Source: an uncultured beta proteobacterium (GTDB lineage: Bacteria; Pseudomonadota; Gammaproteobacteria; Burkholderiales; SG8-41). From it: a stretch of DNA of 64,000 bases. Each line of letters starts with the position of its first letter. Position 1 is the stretch's first letter. The stretch lies in the NCBI GenBank assembly GCA_903893565.1, contig CAITMU010000065.1, forward strand, positions 1 through 64,000, written 5' to 3'. The translations under genes and the position numbers were made by a program. Below the pieces are notes generated by a model. The model searched no databases, was not told the origin of the DNA, and saw only the letters and a program-made list of their open reading frames with translations. This document shows, in pieces, positions 18,514-28,862 of this stretch.

Positions 18514-21199
18514 AACTGGCCCGTAATTTCATTGCTTGGATAATCCGCTGCAAACGCTCCAAACATAGCGCATCCGAAGACTTTATTTCCACCGCGAGCA
18601 TTAACCAACGATCAATATCGGCAGCGGTCACCACCGTTGTCTGCCGCGCTTCCATCGCATTTTTAAGTGCGCGCATTTTCAATTGCTGACGGGCCGCTAA
18701 AAAATCGGCTGGGCTATCAATACCGCAGGCTACTTCTAACTGCAGCAATCCATCCAGCAAAGCCTCTTGACCTGACTTCTCGGGCCCCCTTTTGGGCGCC
18801 AGCACTGGGGTGCCACGGGCGGAAGGATCTAAAACGACAGCGGCACTCGATAAGCCGGCTCGAGTCAGCAAAGCCTTTTTCCAATGGTTGGGTAAGTCAG
18901 TTAATCCGTCGAAAGACTCTGCCGCCAGCGTGGGCAAAGAGGCCTCTGCGCTTTGTGTGTCTGTTAAGGTCTGGGCTGAGGGCTCACAAATCAACAGGCC
19001 GGCCAGCAACGCATCATATCGCGCTTGGGCAAGATGAAGGGTCAATTCACTGACTCGTTGGGTCAACCCCTCTCGAGCGCCGCGATAACGCGACTCCCAA
19101 TGCGATTCTTGGCCTTTGGGCAATGATTCACAAGCGCGCCAAGCACTTTCCGCTTGCGCCATACCCCGCTTAATCGCGGCCACCTCGTTGAGTGTCTTTA
19201 ACTCACTCAAGCTCGCAATAACGGCGCTACGGGCACTTTGTTTGGCGTTAAGTTGCGTTTGCTGCTCGGCACGTGCCGCATCTCGAGCGGCAAAAATCGC
19301 ATCCGTCGCACTTTTAAATCCAATCCACAACGAATTCTCATCACGTCGAGGTAAGGGCATACTTTTAGCCACAGCCTGCCATTGGCTTTGCAATTGACGG
19401 ACTCTATCAACGACATCCCGCTGGGTGGCGGCGGTCTCTGCCAGAGTCTTTGCCCGTTGAATCAATTGTTCACGAGCATTCCTCGCCTTTTCATAAGTGA
19501 GCTGTAAAGGCTCTTGCAATGCTTTCAGCGCATTGGCATAACGCACCGTCACTGCTTTATCCCCTTGCAACATTTTTCGGGGCACTGTGTGCTCGATAGG
19601 GCCCAGTTTTCGCCAGGCCGTTTGGGTCTGCTCCAATACTTGAGCCACAGCGCGTCCATCCAATGAAGCCTGGAGCACCGCTGGATCGGAATCAGCCGTT
19701 TCCACAACCGCTGGAAAAAATGTTTGCTGAGCTTGGATCAAACTCACAATAATTTCTTCACGCGCTTTTAAATTTTCTTGTCGTGCTAATTTTAATTTTT
19801 CAAGATTTTCCGCCACAGGTACATAGGCGGCCTCGAGCGCCGCATCAAAACTTAACCAAACGCTTTGCTTGGCAGCACCGCCCAACTTATCGAGTTCCTT
19901 CCAACGTTCACGAAGCTTATTAATCGTTTCAGCGTGAGATTTCAGATTAACTTTAAGCTTCGTTGCCTCTGCAAGCGCTTGTGCTTCGCTGGCCAGTTGC
20001 TCCCGGCCCTGACTCCCGCTCCAACGTTGCCAATCGAGGAGCCGACGATGCTCCCGGCGCAACTCTTCGATCCGTCTTAGCAGCAAGGCTTGCACGGATC
20101 CGCGTTTCAATCCCTGTTCAATCACAATCATTAACCGCGTCAATTCGCTCAGCTGACCCGCACCCTGGGCCACTTCTGCGGCTAAGATGTCACGCTCAAG
20201 CGCCTCAGAGCGCTGCTTAAGTAGTTCATGACGTTCATCCCGCTGCGAGTTTTGACTCACGTCTTCCAGTCGACCGCGTTCATGTATCGTGGAGTTACGC
20301 CAATCTGCAAAACGATGGGACAAAGCCGTATGCATATCTCCATCCGTAATCTCAGGGTAACTGCGCCAGCGCTCAATCAACTGCTTTTCAGTGGGCTGAT
20401 CGACGGTCCCCTCTGCCGGTAGACTTAATAAAAATTTGGCTCTTTCCACCAAACTCGAAGCGGTAGCGAGCAAGCGATTGGCAAGATCCATTTTTTGTAA
20501 AGTGCGGGGATCCTGGGGTTCTGGGGAAGTAGGCACGAGTTCCAGCAAAGCCAAAGCCAAACTTTCTGCCTCCGCTGGCGGGAGCTCGGCCTGCGCGACG
20601 CGAGGCAATATTTCACTTAAGGCGTGCATCGCCGTATCGACGGCCGTCGTCCAACGATTGAGCAACTGCACCCGCTCTCCTTGGGACTTTACCCGCTCGG
20701 CCAATGCCTGCGTCAAGTGTTTAAACGCTTCAACGCTCTGAGGGTCAACTATATCGACCTGTAATCCGGCCCAACCCTGATCTAATTCCACCACACGATT
20801 GACTGGGATCAAATCTAACCCTAGCAAGCTCTGCCCCTGACTGATGAGCGCCTCTACGTTTTGACGAGTCTGCTTAATGTCAGTCAAATATTGCCATCGG
20901 GTTTTAGCCGCACGGTATAAGCGTTTATCTCTTTCGCGAAACTCCTGCATGATCTGCTTGAGTGTGGCTTCTTCTTTCATCGACTCAATTGCCACCAGCT
21001 TCAGGGTGCTCAAAGGAGCCTCTAAAGCTAGCCCTAGCAACGCGGTCTCATCGTCTTTGGCAGCCTCCAAGCGTTGCTGCCACTCTTGAATTTGCTGTTC
21101 ATTCAATTCCGGCCCCTCTCTTGCTTCATTGACAAGGGGTTCTGGTGAGTTCTCTGAATTGGATTTCAGCGTATTTTTACTAAATAAGTTTTCAAACAC
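18512..21199 (-). CDS. DUF349 domain-containing protein
   Basis: A large 895-residue, mostly helical and strongly charged protein with repeated DUF349-like units of roughly 70 residues; segments such as WRSYPEITDGD and TAWRKLGPIEHTVP are typical. The start is GTG at 21199. No signal peptide or membrane segment is visible, so it is cytoplasmic. Family members are widespread in betaproteobacteria and have no settled function. It looks like a core gene and not part of the catabolic cassettes around it. Its stop codon sits inside the T run of the plus-strand hairpin at 18483-18513. Confidence 0.86.
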   Translation of the reverse strand: MFENLFSKNTLKSNSENSPEPLVNEAREGPELNEQQIQEWQQRLEAAKDDETALLGLALEAPLSTLKLVAIESMKEEATLKQIMQEFRERDKRLYRAAKTRWQYLTDIKQTRQNVEALISQGQSLLGLDLIPVNRVVELDQGWAGLQVDIVDPQSVEAFKHLTQALAERVKSQGERVQLLNRWTTAVDTAMHALSEILPRVAQAELPPAEAESLALALLELVPTSPEPQDPRTLQKMDLANRLLATASSLVERAKFLLSLPAEGTVDQPTEKQLIERWRSYPEITDGDMHTALSHRFADWRNSTIHERGRLEDVSQNSQRDERHELLKQRSEALERDILAAEVAQGAGQLSELTRLMIVIEQGLKRGSVQALLLRRIEELRREHRRLLDWQRWSGSQGREQLASEAQALAEATKLKVNLKSHAETINKLRERWKELDKLGGAAKQSVWLSFDAALEAAYVPVAENLEKLKLARQENLKAREEIIVSLIQAQQTFFPAVVETADSDPAVLQASLDGRAVAQVLEQTQTAWRKLGPIEHTVPRKMLQGDKAVTVRYANALKALQEPLQLTYEKARNAREQLIQRAKTLAETAATQRDVVDRVRQLQSQWQAVAKSMPLPRRDENSLWIGFKSATDAIFAARDAARAEQQTQLNAKQSARSAVIASLSELKTLNEVAAIKRGMAQAESAWRACESLPKGQESHWESRYRGAREGLTQRVSELTLHLAQARYDALLAGLLICEPSAQTLTDTQSAEASLPTLAAESFDGLTDLPNHWKKALLTRAGLSSAAVVLDPSARGTPVLAPKRGPEKSGQEALLDGLLQLEVACGIDSPADFLAARQQLKMRALKNAMEARQTTVVTAADIDRWLMLAVEIKSSDALCLERLQRIIQAMKLRAS

Positions 21200-21272
21200 G
21201 ATGCATTGACCTTAAAGTATTGGCGCCGCCATTGTGACACGGTAATGCCTAATCGGGAGAGCAAGAAAAGCG

Positions 21273-23042
21273 CTATTTTGGCGTAATGACTGGCAAGAGC
21301 AGGTAGGGTTGGTGTTTCTGACTAAAATGTAAGGTATTTCGGGTCTCATAAATGTCTGCTGGACGGTCTTGGGTATGGGTATGAAAAAATGGCCCTACCC
21401 CGGTGAAGGGATAAAACGCATTCGGGATCACTACCGGAGGTCCATCAAACTCATAATCACAGCCTTTAACCGTCAAAGCAACCTGGTAGCCTGCCGGCAC
21501 AACCATAGAAGTGGGCCAGAGCTCAATATCAAGAGTATAGACCTCGCCGGGTGTAAGGGGTTGGTTCTCATCGTGACTATGGTAGGGCCGCCAAGGCTGA
21601 CTTAAAATGGGGTCCAATTTACGGTGAGAGGCTCGTAACCAACCCTGGGCGACAGGCGTGCGCGGATCTAGAGCGCCCTGAAAAGTGACCTCAATGCCTT
21701 GCGGATCAAACACTTGTAAGATGAGGAACACATCTGCATCCGCGGTCTCAGAAGAAACAAAGAGTCGGCAAGCCAAAGGGCCCGTGATTTCGATGGCCTC
21801 TTGTTGCACCGGCAAACGAAACGTTAGTCCCTTACCCTTCGTTTCATAGTGTAATTGCGCTTCTTTAGTCGGCGCGACTTTTTGCAATCCATGCGACTCC
21901 GGTTCAAGAAAACATTTCGTCCACTGCGTTCGGGCAATCGGCCACTCGTTTTCATGTCGCTCAACAAATTTTTCTCCCGGATGACGAACCTGTAATTGAA
22001 CGGCTGGTTGCTGGTCCCATCCGTTTTTTTCATCCTTTAAAAAAAAGTCAAAAAACTTTTTTTGTAATAAACGGCCGTAATCAGTATAAAAATGCGTCCA
22101 ATGGGCCAGTCCATGCGATTCCAACCACTTGTGCTTTGAAGCCGCACGCATGTAACCCTCAAAATTACCTCGAGGATGCAATCCTTGACCACCCCAATTA
22201 TTCGCTGATAAAAAAGGCACCGTGACCCTGTCCCATTGCGGAGATCGCGACTGATAATACTCATCATCCAAGGGGTGGGCGAGCACCTCCTGCTCAAGAT
22301 CGCCTCGATTGGCGGCTAGCGCTTGTTCCGTGAGTGTTTCAGGGCCTGCGACCCATTCACCGGTCACCTGACTGCGTCGTCCGCGCTCGCCGACTCCATG
22401 CTGAACGCTACAGACTTGGCGCGGATACCAACGTAGCGGCATCATATTAACAATGCCACCATGGCGGTAAACATCACGGTAAAAATCAGCAGCCCCCTCC
22501 CACACACACATCGCACTCAAATGTGGGGGTTGCAGGCAAGCCACCTGCCACTGATTCATCGCATAGTAAGAAATACCATTCAAGCCTACCTTACCACTAG
22601 ACCAAGGTTGTTGGGCCGCCCACTCGATACAATCGTAGTAATCTTTGGCCTCCCGCGGGGACCACACCTCCATCTTTCCGGGCGATCGACCAGCGCCTCG
22701 TGAGTCGATCCGAATGCACACATACCCATCAGGCACCCATTTTTCCGGATCCACCACCTCCCAATTCTGATAGCGGTTGGTTGAGTTAGCTGTTACGTCA
22801 GGGTGTTCTGCAGCCATCCGATCCCACATACTTTTAAAACCCTCCTGAAATGCCAAACCCTTGGCATAAGGACCCATTGTCATGATGACTGGGTATTGAC
22901 CTTGCTTCATTGGGCGAAAGATATCCGCACGTAACACCAACCCATCTTCCATCACGATCGGTGCATCCCAATCAATACGCATCCCATCACGGATTTCAGT
23001 TTTCATCAGTGGATCATTTTCAGAGGCCTTCATTTCACTCAT
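21273..23042 (-). CDS. CocE/NonD family hydrolase (X-Pro dipeptidyl-peptidase S15 type)
   Basis: A 589-residue alpha/beta hydrolase. The nucleophile motif is GISYYAMNQW with Ser158; RIDSRGAGRSPG precedes it. The C-terminal third is the jelly-roll domain of the family, with LTPGEVYTLDIELWPTS and a VPAGYQVALTV segment. Members cleave esters (cocaine esterase), glutaryl side chains or X-Pro peptides. There is no signal peptide, so it acts in the cytoplasm. It is the first gene of the minus-strand run 23042-17443; a Bug gene diverges from it 184 bases away and could share regulation. Confidence 0.9.
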   Translation of the reverse strand: MSEMKASENDPLMKTEIRDGMRIDWDAPIVMEDGLVLRADIFRPMKQGQYPVIMTMGPYAKGLAFQEGFKSMWDRMAAEHPDVTANSTNRYQNWEVVDPEKWVPDGYVCIRIDSRGAGRSPGKMEVWSPREAKDYYDCIEWAAQQPWSSGKVGLNGISYYAMNQWQVACLQPPHLSAMCVWEGAADFYRDVYRHGGIVNMMPLRWYPRQVCSVQHGVGERGRRSQVTGEWVAGPETLTEQALAANRGDLEQEVLAHPLDDEYYQSRSPQWDRVTVPFLSANNWGGQGLHPRGNFEGYMRAASKHKWLESHGLAHWTHFYTDYGRLLQKKFFDFFLKDEKNGWDQQPAVQLQVRHPGEKFVERHENEWPIARTQWTKCFLEPESHGLQKVAPTKEAQLHYETKGKGLTFRLPVQQEAIEITGPLACRLFVSSETADADVFLILQVFDPQGIEVTFQGALDPRTPVAQGWLRASHRKLDPILSQPWRPYHSHDENQPLTPGEVYTLDIELWPTSMVVPAGYQVALTVKGCDYEFDGPPVVIPNAFYPFTGVGPFFHTHTQDRPADIYETRNTLHFSQKHQPYLLLPVITPK

Positions 23043-23226
23043 AACGCATCACTCGATAGGTTCATATTAAAATTCTTTGTCAATGCTATGGATTAAGCGC
23101 CGCGGATTGAAAAAAAGGCCAACCAACCACTTCTCACCCACAAAAAACCGCTATTGTATCAGCGTGCCTTGACAAGCTCGACTGTCTCACGCACGATCAA
23201 ACTTCATTTTCTTTGCTAAGCCAATC

Positions 23227-24189
23227 ATGTTAAAAAAAAATATATTGCTGGCATTTACGTTTCTTCTGTCTGGATTGACCTACAGTTCATGGGCGGCACA
23301 ATGGCCCGAAAAGCCCATTAGGGTGATTGTACCTTTTGCCCCCGGCGGCACGACCGACGTCGTAGCCAGAACCTTTGGGCCTCATTTATCGCAAGAATTT
23401 GGCCAGCCATTCGTGATCGATAACAGGGCCGGTGCGGGGGGAGCATTGGGCGCTGAAATCGGTGCACGTGCCAATCCAGATGGGTACACTTTGGTCGTGG
23501 TAACCTCTAGCTACGCCGCCAATGCCGTGCTCTACCGATTGCCCTATGATCCGGTTAAAGGGATTGCTCCTGTGAGTATGATCAGCGTGTTGCCCTTCAT
23601 TCTTGCCGTTCACCCCACGGTCAAAGCAACTCAATTAAAAGATTTTATGGAATTAGCCCGCTCCCAACCACGAGCGATCAATTTTGGATCCCCAGGCACG
23701 GGAAGCACGCCCCATCTGGCCGGTGAACTCTTACAACAAATGTCACAAACCACTTGGACCCATATTGCCTATAAAGGCGATGGACCTGCGCTGACGGATC
23801 TTCTGGGAGGTCAGATTCAGGCGGTGTTTGCCACCGAACTGGTAATCGGCTCACAGATTAAAGCGGGCAAAGTGCGCGCCCTTGGCATTACGACTGCAAA
23901 ACGCGTCGCTGCGCTACCCGATATCCCCGCTATCGGCGAAGTCGTTCCCGGATACTTGGTCGATGGATGGGCGGGTATCTGGGCTCCCGCAGGCACTTCC
24001 CCGGCCATTATTAAAAAACTGAATCGATCGATCACACGCATCCTAAAATCACAAGAGATCATCGATCGATTACATGCCGGGGGTGCAGAGCCCGCACCCT
24101 CCTCACCCGAAGAGTTTGCCCACGTCATCCAACGAGATATAAAAACCTGGTCAAAGGTAGTGGAAAAAGGCCAGATACAATTAAATTAA
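23227..24189 (+). CDS. Bug/TctC-family periplasmic solute-binding protein (7 of 16)
   Basis: A 320-residue binding protein. The signal peptide ends at SSWA (residue 23) and the mature part opens AQWPEKPIRVIVPF with Trp in place of the usual Tyr-Pro tyrosine. The loop is PGGTTDVVAR, then VIDNRAGAGGALG and HIAYKGDGPALTDLLGG. It diverges from the CocE-type hydrolase. TTGACA near 23170 could be a -35 box but no matching -10 box is clear. Another Bug gene follows after 259 bases. Confidence 0.93.
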   Translation: MLKKNILLAFTFLLSGLTYSSWAAQWPEKPIRVIVPFAPGGTTDVVARTFGPHLSQEFGQPFVIDNRAGAGGALGAEIGARANPDGYTLVVVTSSYAANAVLYRLPYDPVKGIAPVSMISVLPFILAVHPTVKATQLKDFMELARSQPRAINFGSPGTGSTPHLAGELLQQMSQTTWTHIAYKGDGPALTDLLGGQIQAVFATELVIGSQIKAGKVRALGITTAKRVAALPDIPAIGEVVPGYLVDGWAGIWAPAGTSPAIIKKLNRSITRILKSQEIIDRLHAGGAEPAPSSPEEFAHVIQRDIKTWSKVVEKGQIQLN

Positions 24190-24448
24190 TTTTTTTGCAC
24201 TACCAAGACCCTAACCTTCCCCAATAAAGGCCTTTTTGACGCCCAATCAAATCGGTTTGAAATGCGGGCAAAATTAAACTGCACTCAAACAGGATTAAAA
24301 ATGCAACCGAGGGGTTCCTCTAAGGCCTCTAAGGCGCTCCCATCTCTCACCTAAGTCTAATAAAATATCCTCGCTCGTATTAGGTATGAGATTATGGTGC
24401 CAAAGACTTACTTTACTCACCTGCCATATTAATTTTTACTGGACTACA

Positions 24449-25441
24449 ATGAAGTTTTACAAACCTCTTTTGACACAATGGCAATGCTTTAGCCTCATTA
24501 ATCTACTGGGTGGGTGTGTGTATTTTATGACTCCATTGCACGCCCAGTTCCCAGAAAAACCCCTACGCATCATCGTGGCCTCTGCTCCCGGGGGTCAACC
24601 TGACATTAATGCCCGCATGTTCGCGACTGAGCTTAATAAACAAATGGGGCAAACCATCATCATCGATAATCGTGCGGGTTTCAGTGGAGTGATCGGCTAT
24701 GAAATGCTAGCCAAATCGGCACCCGATGGCTATACCTTAAGTTATGTGGCCTTCTCATTAGCCACCCATCCGAGTTTACTTAAAAAAGTACCCTACGATG
24801 TGAAACGTGATTTGCAAATGGTCATACTCACCCATACCACGCCAAACGTTCTGGCTGTGTCACAAAAACTTCCCATAAAATCTGTGACAGAACTGATTGA
24901 TTATGCCAAAGCGCACCCGGCAGAACTTAGCTTTGGTTCGAGTGGCAGAGGCAGCTCTTCGCACATCAGCATGGAGCTGTTTAAACAAATGACACAAACG
25001 CAAATCTTGCATGTTCCCTATAAAGGGATACAACAAGCGGTGACCGATATCATCGGGGGGCAGCTTCAGTTAATCTGCGACAATGCGTATCCGATGATGG
25101 CGCATATCAGCGCGGGTCGACTTCGGGGTTTAGGGCTCACCGGTACACGACGCATTCCCTTAGCACCCGATTTACCCACCGTCGCAGAGTCCGGCTTACC
25201 TCAATATGAAATCACCCCTTGGGGCGGCTATGCAGTACCGGCAGGGACTCCCAGAAAGATCGTCGAAAAACTCAATGCCGAATTCAATCAAGTCGTGGCC
25301 TTACCCGCTATTCGTAGCCGGTGGGTTGCTGTTGGCATAGAGCCGGTCGGAGGAAGCCCCGAATTTTTTACTCAACATGTTCAAAAGGAAACCCAAAAAT
25401 GGGGTGGGGTCATTCGTGATGCGGGATTTAAAAATGAATAA
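24449..25441 (+). CDS. Bug/TctC-family periplasmic solute-binding protein (8 of 16)
   Basis: A 330-residue binding protein. I start it at the ATG at 24449, which gives a normal signal peptide ending at PLHA before QFPEKPLRIIVAS; the frame is open from 24386. The loop is PGGQPDINAR, a less common form, followed by IIDNRAGFSGVIG and HVPYKGIQQAVTDIIGG. The C-terminal lobe has TPWGGYAVPAGTP in place of the common GWYG, so its pocket probably differs from its neighbours. It converges on an MFS gene 71 bases away. Confidence 0.91.
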   Translation: MKFYKPLLTQWQCFSLINLLGGCVYFMTPLHAQFPEKPLRIIVASAPGGQPDINARMFATELNKQMGQTIIIDNRAGFSGVIGYEMLAKSAPDGYTLSYVAFSLATHPSLLKKVPYDVKRDLQMVILTHTTPNVLAVSQKLPIKSVTELIDYAKAHPAELSFGSSGRGSSSHISMELFKQMTQTQILHVPYKGIQQAVTDIIGGQLQLICDNAYPMMAHISAGRLRGLGLTGTRRIPLAPDLPTVAESGLPQYEITPWGGYAVPAGTPRKIVEKLNAEFNQVVALPAIRSRWVAVGIEPVGGSPEFFTQHVQKETQKWGGVIRDAGFKNE

Positions 25442-25512
25442 AGATGCATTGGAGCCCCTCTGCCTTAAGGGTTTACGCCATCGGCTCGAGCGCTATGATT
25501 AGCTTACCCGTC

Positions 25513-26676
25513 TTACAAATGGGTGGATGATTTACGAGGCTGAATGCTGCGCTGGGCAATCACCGCTCCCAAAAATAACAAGGCTGCATTAATCCAAAAT
25601 ACAGACAGTAAACCCAAAACACCCACAATCGCCCCAAATACGACGGGCCCGCTCACGCGCACTAAATTATTAGAGGTCAATCGCAACCCTAAATCTCGGC
25701 CTGAACGGCCCTTGGTAGAGCGACTAAACATCATCATCACGGTCAAGGGTGTGCCGATGCCCATGCCCAAACCAAAAATAAACGCAGCCCCAGACACCAT
25801 CCACGCATTCCCCGTAAACGGAACCATGGCATACCCGAGGGCCCCCATAAAAAAAGCCCCTGCCAATAACCGTTCTGCTGGGAATCGCGCCACCATTCTT
25901 GCCAAAAAAAGTCTCACAACAAACGAGGCCAAGGCGAAGCAAGACACCGCAATCCCAATCGCAGTGGCGGATAAATGAATGCTATAGCCATAAACCGGTA
26001 TATAAAATTGAAATAAATCGGTACCAATTTGCACTAATGCGCTAGCTGCCAACATCCCCCACAGGCTCGACGTTCCGATCGCACCACCATCGTCTGCAGC
26101 CTCAGGGTTATTGTCAATCACCATCGGCTCTCGCGGTGGTACCACTCGATTCCAAAACAACAACAACCAAAGCGCAAAAAACGCAAACGAGGCAATCACC
26201 AGACTGGCCCCTCCGTGACCTAAATGATCAATTGAAAAACCCGCCACCGTGGGCCCGGCTAGGTTGGCCATAGCCCCAGCCAGACTAAAATTACTAAAAT
26301 TTCGAGGCCGATCTTCAGGGCGACTTAATAGGCCAATCTGATTTTGCAAAGTTACATGATAAAAAGCCAATGACAACCCACACAAGCCTGCCGCCACAAA
26401 TAAGGCGGCGATCTGTGGAATAAAAAAGGGGATGCTCAATCCACACGTCGCACAAGCCGAACCTGCAAACAGTAAAGGTCTAGGGCCTCGACGGTCGGCA
26501 AAAAGGCCTAACGGCATCGACAAAAGCAGGGGAAAGATATAAAACATCCCCCCCAAAAAGCCAATGACCGCATCTGAGGCCCCTAATTTAAGGGCAAAAA
26601 GCGTAAAAATCACGCGACCCGCATTGATTCCAAAAAAACTAATGCTGACTAAAACTAGAGTGTAAATGATGGCCAT
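25513..26676 (-). CDS. MFS transporter
   Basis: A 387-residue inner-membrane protein with about twelve hydrophobic segments and the motif A GLFADRRGPRPL after segment 2. The substrate group cannot be named. It stands alone on the minus strand between a convergent Bug gene and the divergent DinB gene. With the MFS at 9511 it is one of only two transport permeases in the window outside the respiratory membrane subunits. Confidence 0.87.
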   Translation of the reverse strand: MAIIYTLVLVSISFFGINAGRVIFTLFALKLGASDAVIGFLGGMFYIFPLLLSMPLGLFADRRGPRPLLFAGSACATCGLSIPFFIPQIAALFVAAGLCGLSLAFYHVTLQNQIGLLSRPEDRPRNFSNFSLAGAMANLAGPTVAGFSIDHLGHGGASLVIASFAFFALWLLLFWNRVVPPREPMVIDNNPEAADDGGAIGTSSLWGMLAASALVQIGTDLFQFYIPVYGYSIHLSATAIGIAVSCFALASFVVRLFLARMVARFPAERLLAGAFFMGALGYAMVPFTGNAWMVSGAAFIFGLGMGIGTPLTVMMMFSRSTKGRSGRDLGLRLTSNNLVRVSGPVVFGAIVGVLGLLSVFWINAALLFLGAVIAQRSIQPRKSSTHL

Positions 26677-26852
26677 AGGGCTATTATAACGGCTCCTCCA
26701 CGGGCCTTATAAAGAACAAAAAAAACCTCAATTCTCGGGTCGCAAAGCACGCCGGCCCAAAAAGAGCGATACTTGCCGTTGAAGAAGAAAAATAGATTCA
26801 TCAGCGCCTCTTTTTAAACTGTTGAAACTGAATAAACCAGAAAGGAAGCCTC

Positions 26853-27365
26853 ATGTACGATGCCAAAGCCGCACGCATGTTGACCCGATATAACGCTTGG
26901 TCCAATAAAATCTGGTATGCGGCACTGGCCGCACTGCCCGAAATAGAACCCACCCGATCTCGCCCTAGTTTATTCAAAAATATGGTTCACACCATGAACC
27001 ATATTTATATTATTGATCTCATCTGGCAAGCGCACCTTGAAGGGCGAGACCATGGTCTGGCCGCGCGCAATACGCCTGATCATCCGAGCTTAAGTGAGTT
27101 AACCCTTAAGCACCACGAACTCAATACCTGGTTTGTATACTGGAGCGATCAACAAACCGACGACTCCATGGCTGATCGTCGCCCAGTGGTTTTGATTGGG
27201 GGCAATCGTGTCATCATGTCTAAAGGGGAAATGCTTTTACATTTATATCAACATACCGGTTACCACCGAGGCTTTGTTGGTGACATGTTTTATCAAATCC
27301 CGGACCTGCGCCCCCCCGTGACTGATTTGCCCGTCTTCTTAAGAGAAGTGCCTCAAAACTATTAA
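26853..27365 (+). CDS. DinB family protein
   Basis: A 170-residue four-helix-bundle protein of the DinB/YfiT group. The metal-binding histidine pattern is visible as MVHTMNHIYIIDLIW near residue 48-62 and LYQHTGYHRGF in the C-terminal third. Several members are thiol-dependent transferases or isomerases with a metal ion. It precedes the MmgE/PrpD gene by 24 bases, so they are co-transcribed. A role in handling a CoA- or thiol-linked intermediate is possible but not shown. Confidence 0.85.
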   Translation: MYDAKAARMLTRYNAWSNKIWYAALAALPEIEPTRSRPSLFKNMVHTMNHIYIIDLIWQAHLEGRDHGLAARNTPDHPSLSELTLKHHELNTWFVYWSDQQTDDSMADRRPVVLIGGNRVIMSKGEMLLHLYQHTGYHRGFVGDMFYQIPDLRPPVTDLPVFLREVPQNY

Positions 27366-27389
27366 TATAAAACCGTATAGAGGGTTTCA

Positions 27390-28802
27390 GTGTCCATCTC
27401 TGTCATTAGCCGCAACCAACAGCTGGTGAACTACATTGCCAGCACTACCCATCGTATCCATCCCCCCGATGTCATTGATGCGGCAAAGCGCGCCCTTGTG
27501 GATTTTCTAGCGGTGGCCGTGGGTGCGACTGGGCACGCTTGCGTCAAACCCGTGCGTGCTACCGTCATGCAGTGGAACGCTCAAGGCGGTGCACGACTTT
27601 TTTTAGGTCCACAAACCACCCCGTCTTTAGCCGCTTTTGCCAACGGCACCATGGCCCATGCCATGGATTATGACGACACCCATCCGGGAGGGGCCGGGCA
27701 CCCCAGCGCCTGCTGCTGGTCTTCGGCCTTAGCCTTAGCAGAACATCATCACCTGCCCCCGGCTATCGCTTTGTCCGCTTTTATTACCGGCTACGAAGTC
27801 ATGACTAAACTCGGGGGCGGCTATGTGATGGGAGTCGGACGCAGTCTTCAGCGCCGTGGTCTACACCCCACCTCCGTGGTCGGGCGCAGTGGGGCGGCCG
27901 CTACCGCTAGTGTTTTACTGAATCTATCGGCACCGCAAATTGCCAATGCCCTCGGGGTAGCCGCCACCACGGCTGGCGGGTTAGTCGGTTCGTTTGGCAC
28001 ACATGGCAAACCCTTTCACGCGGGCAAAGCGGCAATGGACGGCATCTTAAGTGCTGAGCTTGCCGCCAACGGCTTTGAGGCAGCCACCCATCTGTATGAA
28101 TTAGGGGCCCTGGCTCCCGATGAATCCAGCGACACAATCGCCAAAGAAAAAGCGCATCGCGCTGGATTACTCGATGTCTTCATTCAAGATCATGCGGTGG
28201 AACCCTTGCCCCTTGATTTTGATCAAAGCTATGAGATTCGCACCAATGCATTTAAGCCCTATGCCAGTTGTCGAGCCACCCATCCGAGCATTCAAGCGGC
28301 TATCAGTTTGTCTAGCAAAATCAAGGATCGGACCATCCAACGCATTGTGGCTCAGGTTCACCCCAATTCATTAATTACCGCGGGGCGATTAAACCCGCAA
28401 AATGCACTGCAAGGTAAATTCAGCCTCCCCTTTTGCATTGCCATGGCGTTAAGCGGTTACCCCATGGTGGATTCGGACTTTACCGATGAAAAATTAAAAG
28501 ACCCTGTGATCATGCCATTAGTGCCGCAGGTTCGCTTGGTGGCGGTCGAAGGCCAAGCGCCCTATTGCGCCCATCTGACAGTGCATTTTCATGATGGGGA
28601 ATCCTTAAGCGCACACACCGATATCGTCATCGGGCACCCTGACAACCCCATGAGTTGGCAGGCCCTCGAAACAAAATTTATGGGCTTAACGGTCCCTTTA
28701 CTGGGCGACACCAAAGCCAATGCGCTTTTCAAATTAGCACAATCGTTTGATCAATTAAATACCATACCCGAGATATCTCGATTATTGTCTCAAGCACCTT
28801 GA
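27390..28802 (+). CDS. MmgE/PrpD family protein
   Basis: A complete 470-residue MmgE/PrpD protein with a GTG start at 27390 and AGAGGG upstream. Motifs include AHAMDYDDTHPGG, SFGTHGKPFHAGKAAMDG and FKPYASCRATHPS. The paralogue at 1-951 shares these but lacks the approximately 20-residue insertion after HLYELG in this copy. The family carries out lyase, decarboxylase or epimerase reactions on carboxylic acids. It is followed by a two-subunit ThDP decarboxylase, so a decarboxylation step may come next. Confidence 0.92.
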   Translation: MSISVISRNQQLVNYIASTTHRIHPPDVIDAAKRALVDFLAVAVGATGHACVKPVRATVMQWNAQGGARLFLGPQTTPSLAAFANGTMAHAMDYDDTHPGGAGHPSACCWSSALALAEHHHLPPAIALSAFITGYEVMTKLGGGYVMGVGRSLQRRGLHPTSVVGRSGAAATASVLLNLSAPQIANALGVAATTAGGLVGSFGTHGKPFHAGKAAMDGILSAELAANGFEAATHLYELGALAPDESSDTIAKEKAHRAGLLDVFIQDHAVEPLPLDFDQSYEIRTNAFKPYASCRATHPSIQAAISLSSKIKDRTIQRIVAQVHPNSLITAGRLNPQNALQGKFSLPFCIAMALSGYPMVDSDFTDEKLKDPVIMPLVPQVRLVAVEGQAPYCAHLTVHFHDGESLSAHTDIVIGHPDNPMSWQALETKFMGLTVPLLGDTKANALFKLAQSFDQLNTIPEISRLLSQAP

Positions 28803-28862
28803 TGAACGACATCCGCTCCATTTTCCAACCACCCCGATGACCTTAAACGTAGGAGTGCCTCA

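Noticed and set aside
23168..23200. TTGACA upstream of the Bug at 23227 as a sigma-70 promoter
   Set aside because: The hexamer 17 bases further, CACGAT, is a poor -10 box, so I did not list it as a promoter.
25544..25978. Plus-strand open frame of 144 codons inside the MFS gene
   Set aside because: It is a reverse-strand shadow of a transporter with clear membrane segments and motif A.
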